Positions 1-4,329 of a stretch of DNA of 5,104 nt are shown in pieces. A program made the translations under genes and the position numbers. Origin of the DNA: JBLNCE01 sp050260415 (lineage in GTDB: Bacteria; Bacillota; UBA4882; JAAYXC01). The notes beneath the pieces are model-generated. The model did no database searches, was not told the origin of the DNA, and saw only the letters and a list, made by a program, of their open reading frames with translations. The stretch lies in NCBI GenBank assembly GCA_050260415.1, contig JBLNCE010000090.1, positions 1 through 5,104 on the forward strand. Direction: 5' to 3'. The first letter of the stretch is position 1; each line of letters starts with the position of its first letter.

Positions 1-13
1 CTAGGGTTTTTTT

Positions 14-35
14 ACCCTTCCCTTCAGGGAAGGGT
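14..35. repeat. GC-rich REP-like hairpin (first copy)
   Basis: Positions 14-23 (ACCCTTCCCT) and 26-35 (AGGGAAGGGT) form a perfect 10-bp inverted repeat with two bases between the arms. It is followed by GGCAGGGATG, a second purine-rich block. This layout (C-rich/G-rich palindrome plus a G-rich tail) resembles the repetitive extragenic palindromes scattered between genes in many proteobacteria. A similar but not identical palindrome lies at 134-152 in the opposite orientation, so the two form a facing pair. The GGGT at 4-7 can also pair with ACCC at 14-17 across a T-run. It could serve as a transcription terminator for whatever lies left of the window. The repeat reading is favoured because of the second copy. 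Confidence 0.55.
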
Positions 36-67
36 GGCAGGGATGCCGGGTTAGGTTCGGTCCCCCG

Positions 68-91
68 GATCGGGCTTTTGATCGAGCTTTT
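68..91. repeat. Tandem 12-bp direct repeat
   Basis: GATCGGGCTTTT (68-79) is followed immediately by GATCGAGCTTTT (80-91), matching at 11 of 12 positions. The CCCG at 64-67 can pair with CGGG at 71-74 just before the first T-run, so the left copy could also act as a weak terminator-like stem. Nothing else ties this to a known element, and it lies between the two REP-like hairpins. Confidence 0.3.
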
Positions 92-118
92 TCACAGTAC
101 TTCTAAAAGAGGTGTGAT

Positions 119-156
119 AAAGCCCCACCCCAACCCCTCCCCAGGGGAGGGGCTTT
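119..156. repeat. GC-rich REP-like hairpin (second, inverted copy)
   Basis: CCCCTCCCC (134-142) and GGGGAGGGG (144-152) are perfect 9-bp arms around one base. The outer AAAGCCCC (119-126) can alternatively pair with GGGGCTTT (149-156). The tail CCCCACCCC (123-131) precedes the palindrome here, whereas the G-rich tail of the copy at 14-35 follows it, so the two copies face each other. Such paired inverted units are typical of REP clusters. The stem ending in CTTT could also terminate transcription. Assignment to a repeat family is from general resemblance, not from a search. Confidence 0.55.
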
Positions 157-184
157 GAAGATATTGATGTAGCGGGGACACCCG

Positions 185-279
185 TCTGCAAACGAAATTT
201 CCTTGATTAGGCGTTAACGAAAACGCGTTGAACCATCGCGTTTTCGTTAACGTAGGTTATGGTTTATTTCGTTTGCAGA
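185..279. repeat. Concentric double inverted repeat (95 bp)
   Basis: The outer arms TCTGCAAACGAAAT (185-198) and ATTTCGTTTGCAGA (266-279) are perfect 14-bp complements. The inner arms CGTTAACGAAAACGCG (212-227) and CGCGTTTTCGTTAACG (237-252) are perfect 16-bp complements around a 9-base loop (228-236). Both pairs are centred exactly on position 232, with 13 unpaired bases on each side between them. Each arm carries AACGAAA: at 191-197 and 216-222 on the plus strand, and as TTTCGTT at 242-248 and 267-273. Neighbouring copies are therefore offset by 25 bp on both sides. No coding sequence runs through it. It could be a MITE- or REP-like element able to form a cruciform, a palindromic protein-binding array, or a structured leader for the esterase gene downstream. 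The structure is seen directly; the role is unknown. Confidence 0.8.
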
Positions 280-280
280 A

Positions 281-485
281 AGCACCACGGCAGGGCTTCC
301 CTGCACCCTTATAAAAGCGTCTGGGGTTTTTCACATCGCTTTTAAGACACAGGTTCGTAAATTCGAAGGTAAACCCTCTTCTCCGCGGGCAAATCCATTC
401 GAAGCAGGAGTCCCGGAATCTGCGTTGAAGGTAATCGTCCAGTCCTTCGTCTCGGATCTTCCTGACGAATGCACTTTACGGCCAG
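281..485. other. Non-coding leader before the esterase gene
   Basis: No convincing gene is visible here on either strand. A small hairpin GCAGGG-CTT-CCCTGC lies at 290-304. AAAAGCG (313-319) and CGCTTTT (337-343) form a 7-bp inverted repeat with a 17-base gap, which could be an operator but is unsupported otherwise. TATAAA at 310-315 looks like a -10 box, but no matching -35 sits 16-18 bases before it, so no promoter is called. The esterase transcript probably starts somewhere in this stretch. Confidence 0.4.
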
Positions 486-1355
486 ATGGACGCGGAGCGC
501 GGGGTGATTGGTCTGAAGTCCAGACGGATGCTGCTTGCCGTGGGATGCGCCTTTGCCGCTATCTTCGCCCTGGCGGGCTGCCGACAGCCCTCATTCCTGC
601 GCACCAAGAAGATTACCATGCCCAGTGAGGCTCTGGCCGGTAAGGCCAGGGCCATCGTCTATCTTCCCCCAGGGTACAATGAGCGGGAAAAATACCCGGT
701 ACTCTATGCCCTGCACGGCTACGGCGCGGACGAAAAGACCTGGCTGACAAGTCTTGGCGGGAGCCGGACGGCGGACAGACTGATCGGGGAAAGCCGGATC
801 AAACCCTTGATCATTGTGGCGCCGTACATCGGCGACAGCTGGGGGCTGAATGCCTCGGGCGAAAGGTACGAGGATTTCCTGTGCCGCGAATTAATCGCGT
901 ACATCGATGGGCACTACAGCACGATCGCTTCGCGGGACGGGCGCTATATTGGCGGCATCTCCATGGGGGGCGCGGTCGCTCTGCGGCTCGCCTTTACCCG
1001 CCGGGATCTCTACGGCAAAGCCGGCGGGCACAGCCCGGCGCTCTGGCCCGGGGAAATCCCGGGCGTCATGAGCCTCTGGGTCTACCCAAGCGAGGCACTG
1101 CGGGAAGAAAGAGACCCCCTCCGCCTGGCCCGCACGAAAAACTTACAGGGTCTTCAGGTCTATCTTGACTGCGGCGAACAGGACGATCCGGAATTCCAGG
1201 CGGGATGCAAGGAGCTATACAGGATCCTGCGCGACAGGGGGATCGAGGCGGAACTGCATCTCAGCCCGGGCGCGCATGACGCCGAGTACTGGCGGCCGAT
1301 GATCGAGAAGTATCTGCTCTTCTATGCCGGGAGATCTCTTTCCGAGCAACCGTAG
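486..1355 (+). CDS. Lipoprotein esterase, alpha/beta-hydrolase of the esterase D / feruloyl-esterase type
   Basis: The 289-residue product begins with a lipoprotein signal: basic KSRR (11-14), a hydrophobic stretch (15-28) and lipobox L29-A30-G31-C32, so the mature protein should be lipid-anchored and act in the cell envelope. The rest fits the 'putative esterase' family (PF00756-like alpha/beta hydrolase). It has YLPPGY (59-64), the oxyanion-region strand YALHGYG (74-80), the nucleophile elbow G157-I-S159-M-G161-G, an acidic segment after LDCG with D233/D234 as candidate acid, and H264 in GAHDAEYW. The catalytic triad is therefore complete. Members hydrolyse ester bonds of acyl, feruloyl or siderophore-type substrates; the substrate here cannot be told. 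Start choice is uncertain: ATG at 486 lacks a Shine-Dalgarno, while GTG at 504 is preceded by CGGAG at 493-497 and still keeps the whole signal peptide. It is convergent with the minus-strand genes, with no clear terminator after it. Confidence 0.88.
   Translation: MDAERGVIGLKSRRMLLAVGCAFAAIFALAGCRQPSFLRTKKITMPSEALAGKARAIVYLPPGYNEREKYPVLYALHGYGADEKTWLTSLGGSRTADRLIGESRIKPLIIVAPYIGDSWGLNASGERYEDFLCRELIAYIDGHYSTIASRDGRYIGGISMGGAVALRLAFTRRDLYGKAGGHSPALWPGEIPGVMSLWVYPSEALREERDPLRLARTKNLQGLQVYLDCGEQDDPEFQAGCKELYRILRDRGIEAELHLSPGAHDAEYWRPMIEKYLLFYAGRSLSEQP
493..497 (+). promoter_or_regulatory. Possible ribosome binding site for an alternative GTG start of the esterase
   Basis: CGGAG lies six bases before the in-frame GTG at 504-506. 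Starting there would give 283 residues with a tighter signal-peptide n-region (IGLKSRR). The ATG at 486 has no comparable motif upstream. The sequence is too short to be decisive. Confidence 0.35.
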
Positions 1356-1380
1356 TGGAACCGATGAGATCGATCCCGGT

Positions 1381-1542
1381 TTAGGTGTCGAAGAAATCCA
1401 CCTGCCAGCCGGCGGCATCGCCGGGCACGCTGACGGTGATCGTTTGTCTTTCGAGGACGGGCCCGAATTTCCAATCCAGAGGTTCGCAGGCCACATCACG
1501 GTACCCTCGCCCTTCGACCTCGATACAGACTTTAAATAACGA
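1381..1542 (-). pseudogene. Orphan C-terminal gene fragment, 53 codons, no start
   Basis: On the minus strand an open frame runs from directly after the TAG stop of the DUF7670-type gene (1545-1543) to TAA at 1383-1381, with no usable ATG start. Translation gives alternating hydrophobic/polar stretches such as KVCIEVEGRGYRDVACEP, LDWKFGPVLERQ and TITVSVPGDAAGWQVDFFDT before the stop. That pattern, with paired beta strands and a proline-glycine turn, reads like the last strands of a beta-sandwich domain rather than random translation. It is in the same frame as the upstream gene, but DUF7670-type proteins as I recall them end at about that TAG, so a read-through extension is less likely than a remnant of a deleted gene. 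The parent family is not recognised. Its stop lies 25 bp from the convergent esterase stop. Confidence 0.5.
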
Positions 1543-1902
1543 CTATTTCGTTCGCAATTGTACCCGGTATATCCAGTTGAACAAAAATAGCACGCCTATC
1601 AAGGCCAAAGGGCCTGAAATCACCAAATAAGCGCGCCAATCGAACCGTCCCCAAGCCCAGACCAGATAGAACACGGCCAAAGCGTTGTACAGGATCGCTC
1701 CAATCCACTCCCGCCGCCAGGCAGCGACCAATACGATGACGACGATGTATACGGGAACCAGGTGTATCAGCAGGGCAAGAATTGCTTCCCCGATGCCGAC
1801 ACCTTCGAATACGTCAAAGGCAAACAGACTCAAAAACGCGGCGAAAAGAAGGCAGAGAACCCTCGGACTCCAGAAAAGGGCCCGTTTCGTTACCCTATGC
1901 AT
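1543..1902 (-). CDS. Small four-helix membrane protein, DUF7670-type
   Basis: This is a 119-residue integral membrane protein of unknown function. Four hydrophobic segments are visible at about residues 14-31, 39-61, 66-84 and 91-109, separated by short charged turns (AWRREW 61-66, RFDWR 86-90). Recognisable stretches such as SPRVLCLLF, LALLIHLVPVYIV, FYLVWAWGRFDW and YLVISGPLALIGVLF match my memory of the DUF7670 family; no biochemical role is known to me. The start is placed at the ATG at 1902-1900 because AAGGAGG (1916-1910) lies seven bases upstream. An in-frame ATG at 1920 would add six residues (MEGGTA) encoded by the ribosome binding site itself. It is the last intact gene of the minus-strand series, 65 nt after the metalloprotease-like gene, and may be cotranscribed with it. 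The amber stop is followed in frame by a foreign-looking C-terminal fragment. Confidence 0.8.
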   Translation of the reverse strand: MHRVTKRALFWSPRVLCLLFAAFLSLFAFDVFEGVGIGEAILALLIHLVPVYIVVIVLVAAWRREWIGAILYNALAVFYLVWAWGRFDWRAYLVISGPLALIGVLFLFNWIYRVQLRTK

Positions 1903-1909
1903 CGCGGTT

Positions 1910-1916
1910 CCTCCTT
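1910..1916 (-). promoter_or_regulatory. Shine-Dalgarno that sets the DUF7670-type start
   Basis: AAGGAGG on the minus strand sits seven bases before ATG 1902-1900. It overlaps the codons that an upstream ATG at 1920 would use, so the downstream ATG is the better start. Confidence 0.75.
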
Positions 1917-1967
1917 CCATTTTCGCGCCTTCGCGTATTTCGTAGTTGGCCTACGTTGGACAGGTCG

Positions 1968-2777
1968 TCATAGAGACTGCTCATGGCCTGCTCCCTTCCC
2001 CAGCCGGTACCTTGTCCCGTGGGCTTTTGCGACCGCCAGCAGAGCAAGGGCGGTAAAGAGAACCGCGATCAGAACCGGCAGGGAGAAACCGCAGACCGGC
2101 TGAAAAAACGGATTACCGGCATCGATTTGGTCCTGCACAACCTGATTTGCATACATCAAGAGCGGTCCCTGAAGATTGATCCCGATGAACAAAGCCGCCC
2201 CGTATATCAGCCTTTGGCGCCAGCCGTCCAATCGATGGAAGGCCAAGACGAGCCCAACGGCAAACGCCGCCGCCAGAAAAACGGAGATGACGGCCCTGGG
2301 CACACCCAGATGGTACGCCAGCAGGTATTCATCCCCGCCGGATCCACGGATCGGGGCAATGACTTGATACATGAGCTGCCCGAAGGAATTGATGAGCGCG
2401 AGGAGCAGTCCGAACAATCGGGTGGTTTGCCGCCTGGCCAGGCTATTGAGCATCAGCCCCAAGATCACGGCCGCAAGCTGGAGCAATGGCCCTGCGGCGA
2501 TGAAGATCACCCACTCGGTGCGGCTGTCAGGCAGGGAGCCAAGTCGAAGCCACCCGCGATCGCCATGCGGGTCGGTGAACATGACCCATTGGTCGGGCGT
2601 CACCGGCTCCTTGTCCCACTTTTGCACCAATCCCGTGAAGCCGAATACCGGATCCCGGCCGCCGATCCGCAGCACGGCCCAGTGCCCCCCTTCGTGCAGC
2701 ATCTGGGCGCCGAGGAAGTTGAGGAAAAAAACGAACAGGAGCAGATGCACGAACCGTACATGCGGCTTAGTTCCCAT
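1968..2777 (-). CDS. Polytopic membrane protein with HEGGH motif, probable M50-like (site-2-type) metalloprotease
   Basis: The product is 269 residues with about six hydrophobic segments (roughly 9-26, 88-110, 118-140, 163-180, 189-211, 231-251). H28-E29-G30-G31-H32, at the end of the first segment, is an HExxH zinc-binding motif placed as in intramembrane M50/S2P proteases. AAGP (94-97) resembles their conserved GP-containing helix. GSGGDEYLLAYHLGVP (145-160) offers D149 (or E150) as third metal ligand, reminiscent of the M50B subgroup. The classical NxxPxxxLDG motif is not evident, although RLDGWR occurs at 182-187, so activity and subfamily are inferred. Such enzymes cleave membrane-embedded substrates, often anti-sigma factors or signal peptides. 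An in-frame TGA directly precedes the ATG, so the start cannot be further upstream. It lies 99 nt after the S41 peptidase gene and 65 nt before the DUF7670-type gene, all on one strand. Confidence 0.7.
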   Translation of the reverse strand: MGTKPHVRFVHLLLFVFFLNFLGAQMLHEGGHWAVLRIGGRDPVFGFTGLVQKWDKEPVTPDQWVMFTDPHGDRGWLRLGSLPDSRTEWVIFIAAGPLLQLAAVILGLMLNSLARRQTTRLFGLLLALINSFGQLMYQVIAPIRGSGGDEYLLAYHLGVPRAVISVFLAAAFAVGLVLAFHRLDGWRQRLIYGAALFIGINLQGPLLMYANQVVQDQIDAGNPFFQPVCGFSLPVLIAVLFTALALLAVAKAHGTRYRLGKGAGHEQSL

Positions 2778-2781
2778 TCAT
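2767..2781 (-). other. Four-codon mini-ORF overlapping the start of the HEGGH protein
   Basis: On the minus strand ATG AAT GGG AAC TAA (2781-2767) overlaps the ATG of the membrane protein (2777-2775) in another frame. It is six bases from AAAGGAGG (2795-2788), the usual spacing, whereas the gene's own ATG is ten bases away. Ribosomes might initiate at both, so the mini-ORF could lower or couple expression. It may equally be a chance consequence of the ATGAATG string. Confidence 0.3.
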
Positions 2782-2787
2782 TGGTGT

Positions 2788-2795
2788 CCTCCTTT
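2788..2795 (-). promoter_or_regulatory. Shine-Dalgarno of the HEGGH membrane protein, with long spacing
   Basis: AAAGGAGG on the minus strand lies ten bases before ATG 2777-2775 and six bases before the competing ATG at 2781-2779. The strength of the motif supports a translated gene here; the spacing is longer than for the neighbouring genes (7-8 bases). Confidence 0.65.
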
Positions 2796-2876
2796 CGATG
2801 GAGCCGGTAATACCCTTATCCACGTGCAAAATACCTTTTTTTCCCACAGAGCCCAGAACCTCGGAAGTTGTAGCTC

Positions 2877-4100
2877 CTATGACTCTTCTATTTCAGCGAT
2901 AGCGGCATCAAGTACGGGATCCCGGTTCCCATAGAGATCTTCGCGCGACATGGAGACGTGCAAGTCCGGTTCGATGCCCACCCCTTCGAATTCGGCCCCG
3001 TCCGGAAACCGGGACCGGATGGATCCGACCGCAAGCATCATATTCCACGGAAACCTGTGGAAGTAGGGCTGGCCGGTCGATCCGGAGGTACGTTCGCCGA
3101 CCACCACCGCCCTGCGTGAGATGCGGAACGGGACGATGAAGTCCTCAGCCGCGGACATCGTTTCGCCGTCGGCGAGGATGGCGATCTTTCCTCTGTAGCC
3201 GTCCGCCGCGCCCGGCCGGATCTGCGCTGCCCAAGAAGGGCTTGGTTCACCAAGAACGGCCAGGATGGCATCAACACCGGCGATCGTAGTATGCTGGCCG
3301 AAGTGAAGTACGGCGTGGTCCATCCAGTATCTGTGGGGCCGGTCCATCAGACGCGCCACGAGATCTGTCGGGGTGCTGCCACCGGCGTTACCCCGTACGT
3401 CGATGATAAGCCCGGCCGCCTGCGCGTACTCCCCAATCTGACGCTCGGCGCTCCTCGTGAGATCAGGATCCTGGAATGTGGGCAGACGAAGGTACGCGAT
3501 TCTCCCCGGCCGGAGCCATCTATGCTTGAGGCGGGCCTGACGAGCGTCACCGGGCGGGACACGACCTACATGCACCGTATGCTGGAGACCTCGACGGTCC
3601 TCCACGGTCAGCTCGATTTCATCATGAAGCAGCTGATGTAGGACCAGCTGGGCGAAGCAGGCCCGTCTGGCTTGCGGGCTGCCCTGCGTGTAGATGGACA
3701 TCCGCTTGAACAAGCCTGCCATGGCAACGCCGTCGATGGCCAGTACCCGGTCTCCCTTCGTCAGGTCGTGTCGGCCGTCCGAGACAACCAGCCAGTCCCC
3801 GTTCACGTAGCGCAGCTCCACGGAGAGAGCCGGCCGCCTGTAGAGGAGGTCGTCGATGAAACGCGTGTGAACATTGTTGAACCTGGATACGAACTCCATC
3901 ATCGTCAGGGTGAAATCCCACCGGCATCGCGTCGCGAGCGCCGCGTCCAACACCGAGGCCACCGCGTCGTCCAGGTCGCGTTCGCTCAACCTCGATTGGT
4001 CCCAATGCGCAAAGTAACGTGAGATGGATTCGTGAGCTTTGGATACGACGAAAGCCTTCCGCGCGGGGCTTATGTCCTCGTCGCCGATTGGTGAATTCAT
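2877..4100 (-). CDS. S41-family (tricorn/IRBP-like) serine peptidase
   Basis: The product is a 407-residue peptidase. An N-terminal helical region (about 1-85) contains FNNVHTRF (74-81), whose H78 matches the conserved His of S41 enzymes. A PDZ-like segment follows (about 90-180, core LTKGDRVLAIDGVAM 113-127). The S41 catalytic core then has YLRLPTF (203-209), LIIDVRGNAGG (231-241), ILADGETMSAAEDF (308-321) with candidate nucleophile S316 and E319, VVVGERTSGSTGQP (332-345) and GVGIEPDLHV (373-382). The Lys of classical C-terminal processing proteases is not seen after the nucleophile, so a tricorn/IRBP-type Ser-His-Glu arrangement is more likely. There is no signal peptide or membrane segment, suggesting a cytoplasmic enzyme unless the start is wrong. 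ATG is supported by GAGGAGG (4114-4108) seven bases upstream. It overlaps a small upstream ORF by ATGA, implying coupled translation. Its substrate is unknown. Confidence 0.88.
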   Translation of the reverse strand: MNSPIGDEDISPARKAFVVSKAHESISRYFAHWDQSRLSERDLDDAVASVLDAALATRCRWDFTLTMMEFVSRFNNVHTRFIDDLLYRRPALSVELRYVNGDWLVVSDGRHDLTKGDRVLAIDGVAMAGLFKRMSIYTQGSPQARRACFAQLVLHQLLHDEIELTVEDRRGLQHTVHVGRVPPGDARQARLKHRWLRPGRIAYLRLPTFQDPDLTRSAERQIGEYAQAAGLIIDVRGNAGGSTPTDLVARLMDRPHRYWMDHAVLHFGQHTTIAGVDAILAVLGEPSPSWAAQIRPGAADGYRGKIAILADGETMSAAEDFIVPFRISRRAVVVGERTSGSTGQPYFHRFPWNMMLAVGSIRSRFPDGAEFEGVGIEPDLHVSMSREDLYGNRDPVLDAAIAEIEES

Positions 4101-4174
4101 GGATTATCCTCCTCGGTCAAGTCCTTGCCAAAGCTGTAGATGTCCGGCCGGTGGATACCGATCTCGCGCTTCAC
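4097..4174 (-). CDS. Small ORF (25 aa) translationally coupled to the S41 peptidase
   Basis: On the minus strand GTG at 4174-4172 opens a 25-codon frame ending in TGA at 4099-4097. That stop overlaps the peptidase ATG as ATGA, the classic coupling arrangement. An exceptionally strong AGGAGGAGG (4191-4183) lies eight bases upstream. The peptide is soluble and charged: it opens VKREIGIHRPDIYSFGK and ends DLTEEDNP. The frame stays open upstream of the GTG to a TGA near 4317-4315, but that part reads as arginine/alanine/proline-rich noise, so the GTG is the likely start. I do not recognise a family. Options are a leader peptide that sets peptidase expression, a small partner or substrate of the peptidase, or a remnant C-terminus. 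P-x-I-x3-G-x2-LT faintly recalls RiPP leader motifs, but there is no core peptide and no maturation enzyme nearby. Confidence 0.5.
   Translation of the reverse strand: MKREIGIHRPDIYSFGKDLTEEDNP
4108..4114 (-). promoter_or_regulatory. Shine-Dalgarno of the S41 peptidase
   Basis: GAGGAGG on the minus strand, seven bases before ATG 4100-4098, fixes the start of the peptidase. It lies inside the last codons of the overlapping small ORF (the two Glu codons of TEEDNP), so translation of that ORF would pass over it. Confidence 0.75.
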
Positions 4175-4329
4175 GGGTTCTACCTCCTCCTCGGGCCGGG
4201 TGGTTGGGGCGGTGGCTCTGCACCTCGGTCGTGCGCCCCCTGCCTCTGTCTCCAGACAACACCAGCGCTCACCTGCTGCCGGAAGCGGGAGCGCAGCGGA
4301 CGCCGTAGGCAGTCAGATGCAGCGCTTTC
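4175..4329. other. GC-rich gap between dmeF-like gene and peptidase cluster
   Basis: No gene is seen. The segment holds the AGGAGGAGG ribosome binding site (4191-4183) of the small ORF. A loose nested dyad lies at 4264-4326: AGCGCT at 4264-4269 and 4321-4326, inner CTGCC 4276-4280 with GGCAG 4308-4312. The dyad may help end dmeF transcription but lacks a T-run on that strand. A promoter for the peptidase cluster would be expected here; none is convincing by eye. Confidence 0.35.
4183..4191 (-). promoter_or_regulatory. Strong Shine-Dalgarno of the 25-codon ORF
   Basis: AGGAGGAGG on the minus strand lies eight bases before the GTG at 4174-4172. The near-ideal sequence and spacing are the main reason to treat the short frame as translated. 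Confidence 0.6.

Noticed and set aside
64..79. Rho-independent terminator CCCG-GAT-CGGG followed by CTTTT
   Set aside because: A four-base stem and only four T residues are too weak to call; noted under the tandem repeat instead.
185..279. CRISPR repeat or insertion-sequence end
   Set aside because: The repeats are inverted and concentric, not spaced direct repeats, and no transposase or flanking target duplication is visible.
425..628. 67-codon plus-strand frame starting with TTG ahead of the esterase
   Set aside because: It overlaps the esterase signal-peptide region in another frame, has no ribosome site and its translation past the overlap is Arg/Gly/Pro-rich as expected for a shadow frame.
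1381..1902. A single 172-residue protein read through the amber codon at 1545-1543 (for example pyrrolysine)
   Set aside because: DUF7670-type proteins as recalled end at about this point, the tail has a different character (soluble beta-rich), and no recoding signal is visible.
1941..1955. Hairpin CGTAG-TTGGC-CTACG between the HEGGH and DUF7670-type genes
   Set aside because: Only five base pairs with no T-run; expected by chance and not enough for a terminator.
1983..2810. 275-codon plus-strand frame opposite the HEGGH protein
   Set aside because: It is hydrophilic, Gln/Arg/Pro-rich and has no ribosome site. The minus-strand frame has clear membrane helices, a metal motif and AAAGGAGG, so the plus frame is antisense shadow.
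2371..2934. 187-codon plus-strand frame
   Set aside because: Ser/Arg/Pro-rich translation crossing two minus-strand genes and their gap; no motif or ribosome site.
4097..4174. Lasso-peptide or other RiPP precursor
   Set aside because: The P-x-I-x3-G-x2-LT resemblance is partial, there is no core after the leader-like part, and no cyclase, RRE protein or ABC exporter lies in the window.
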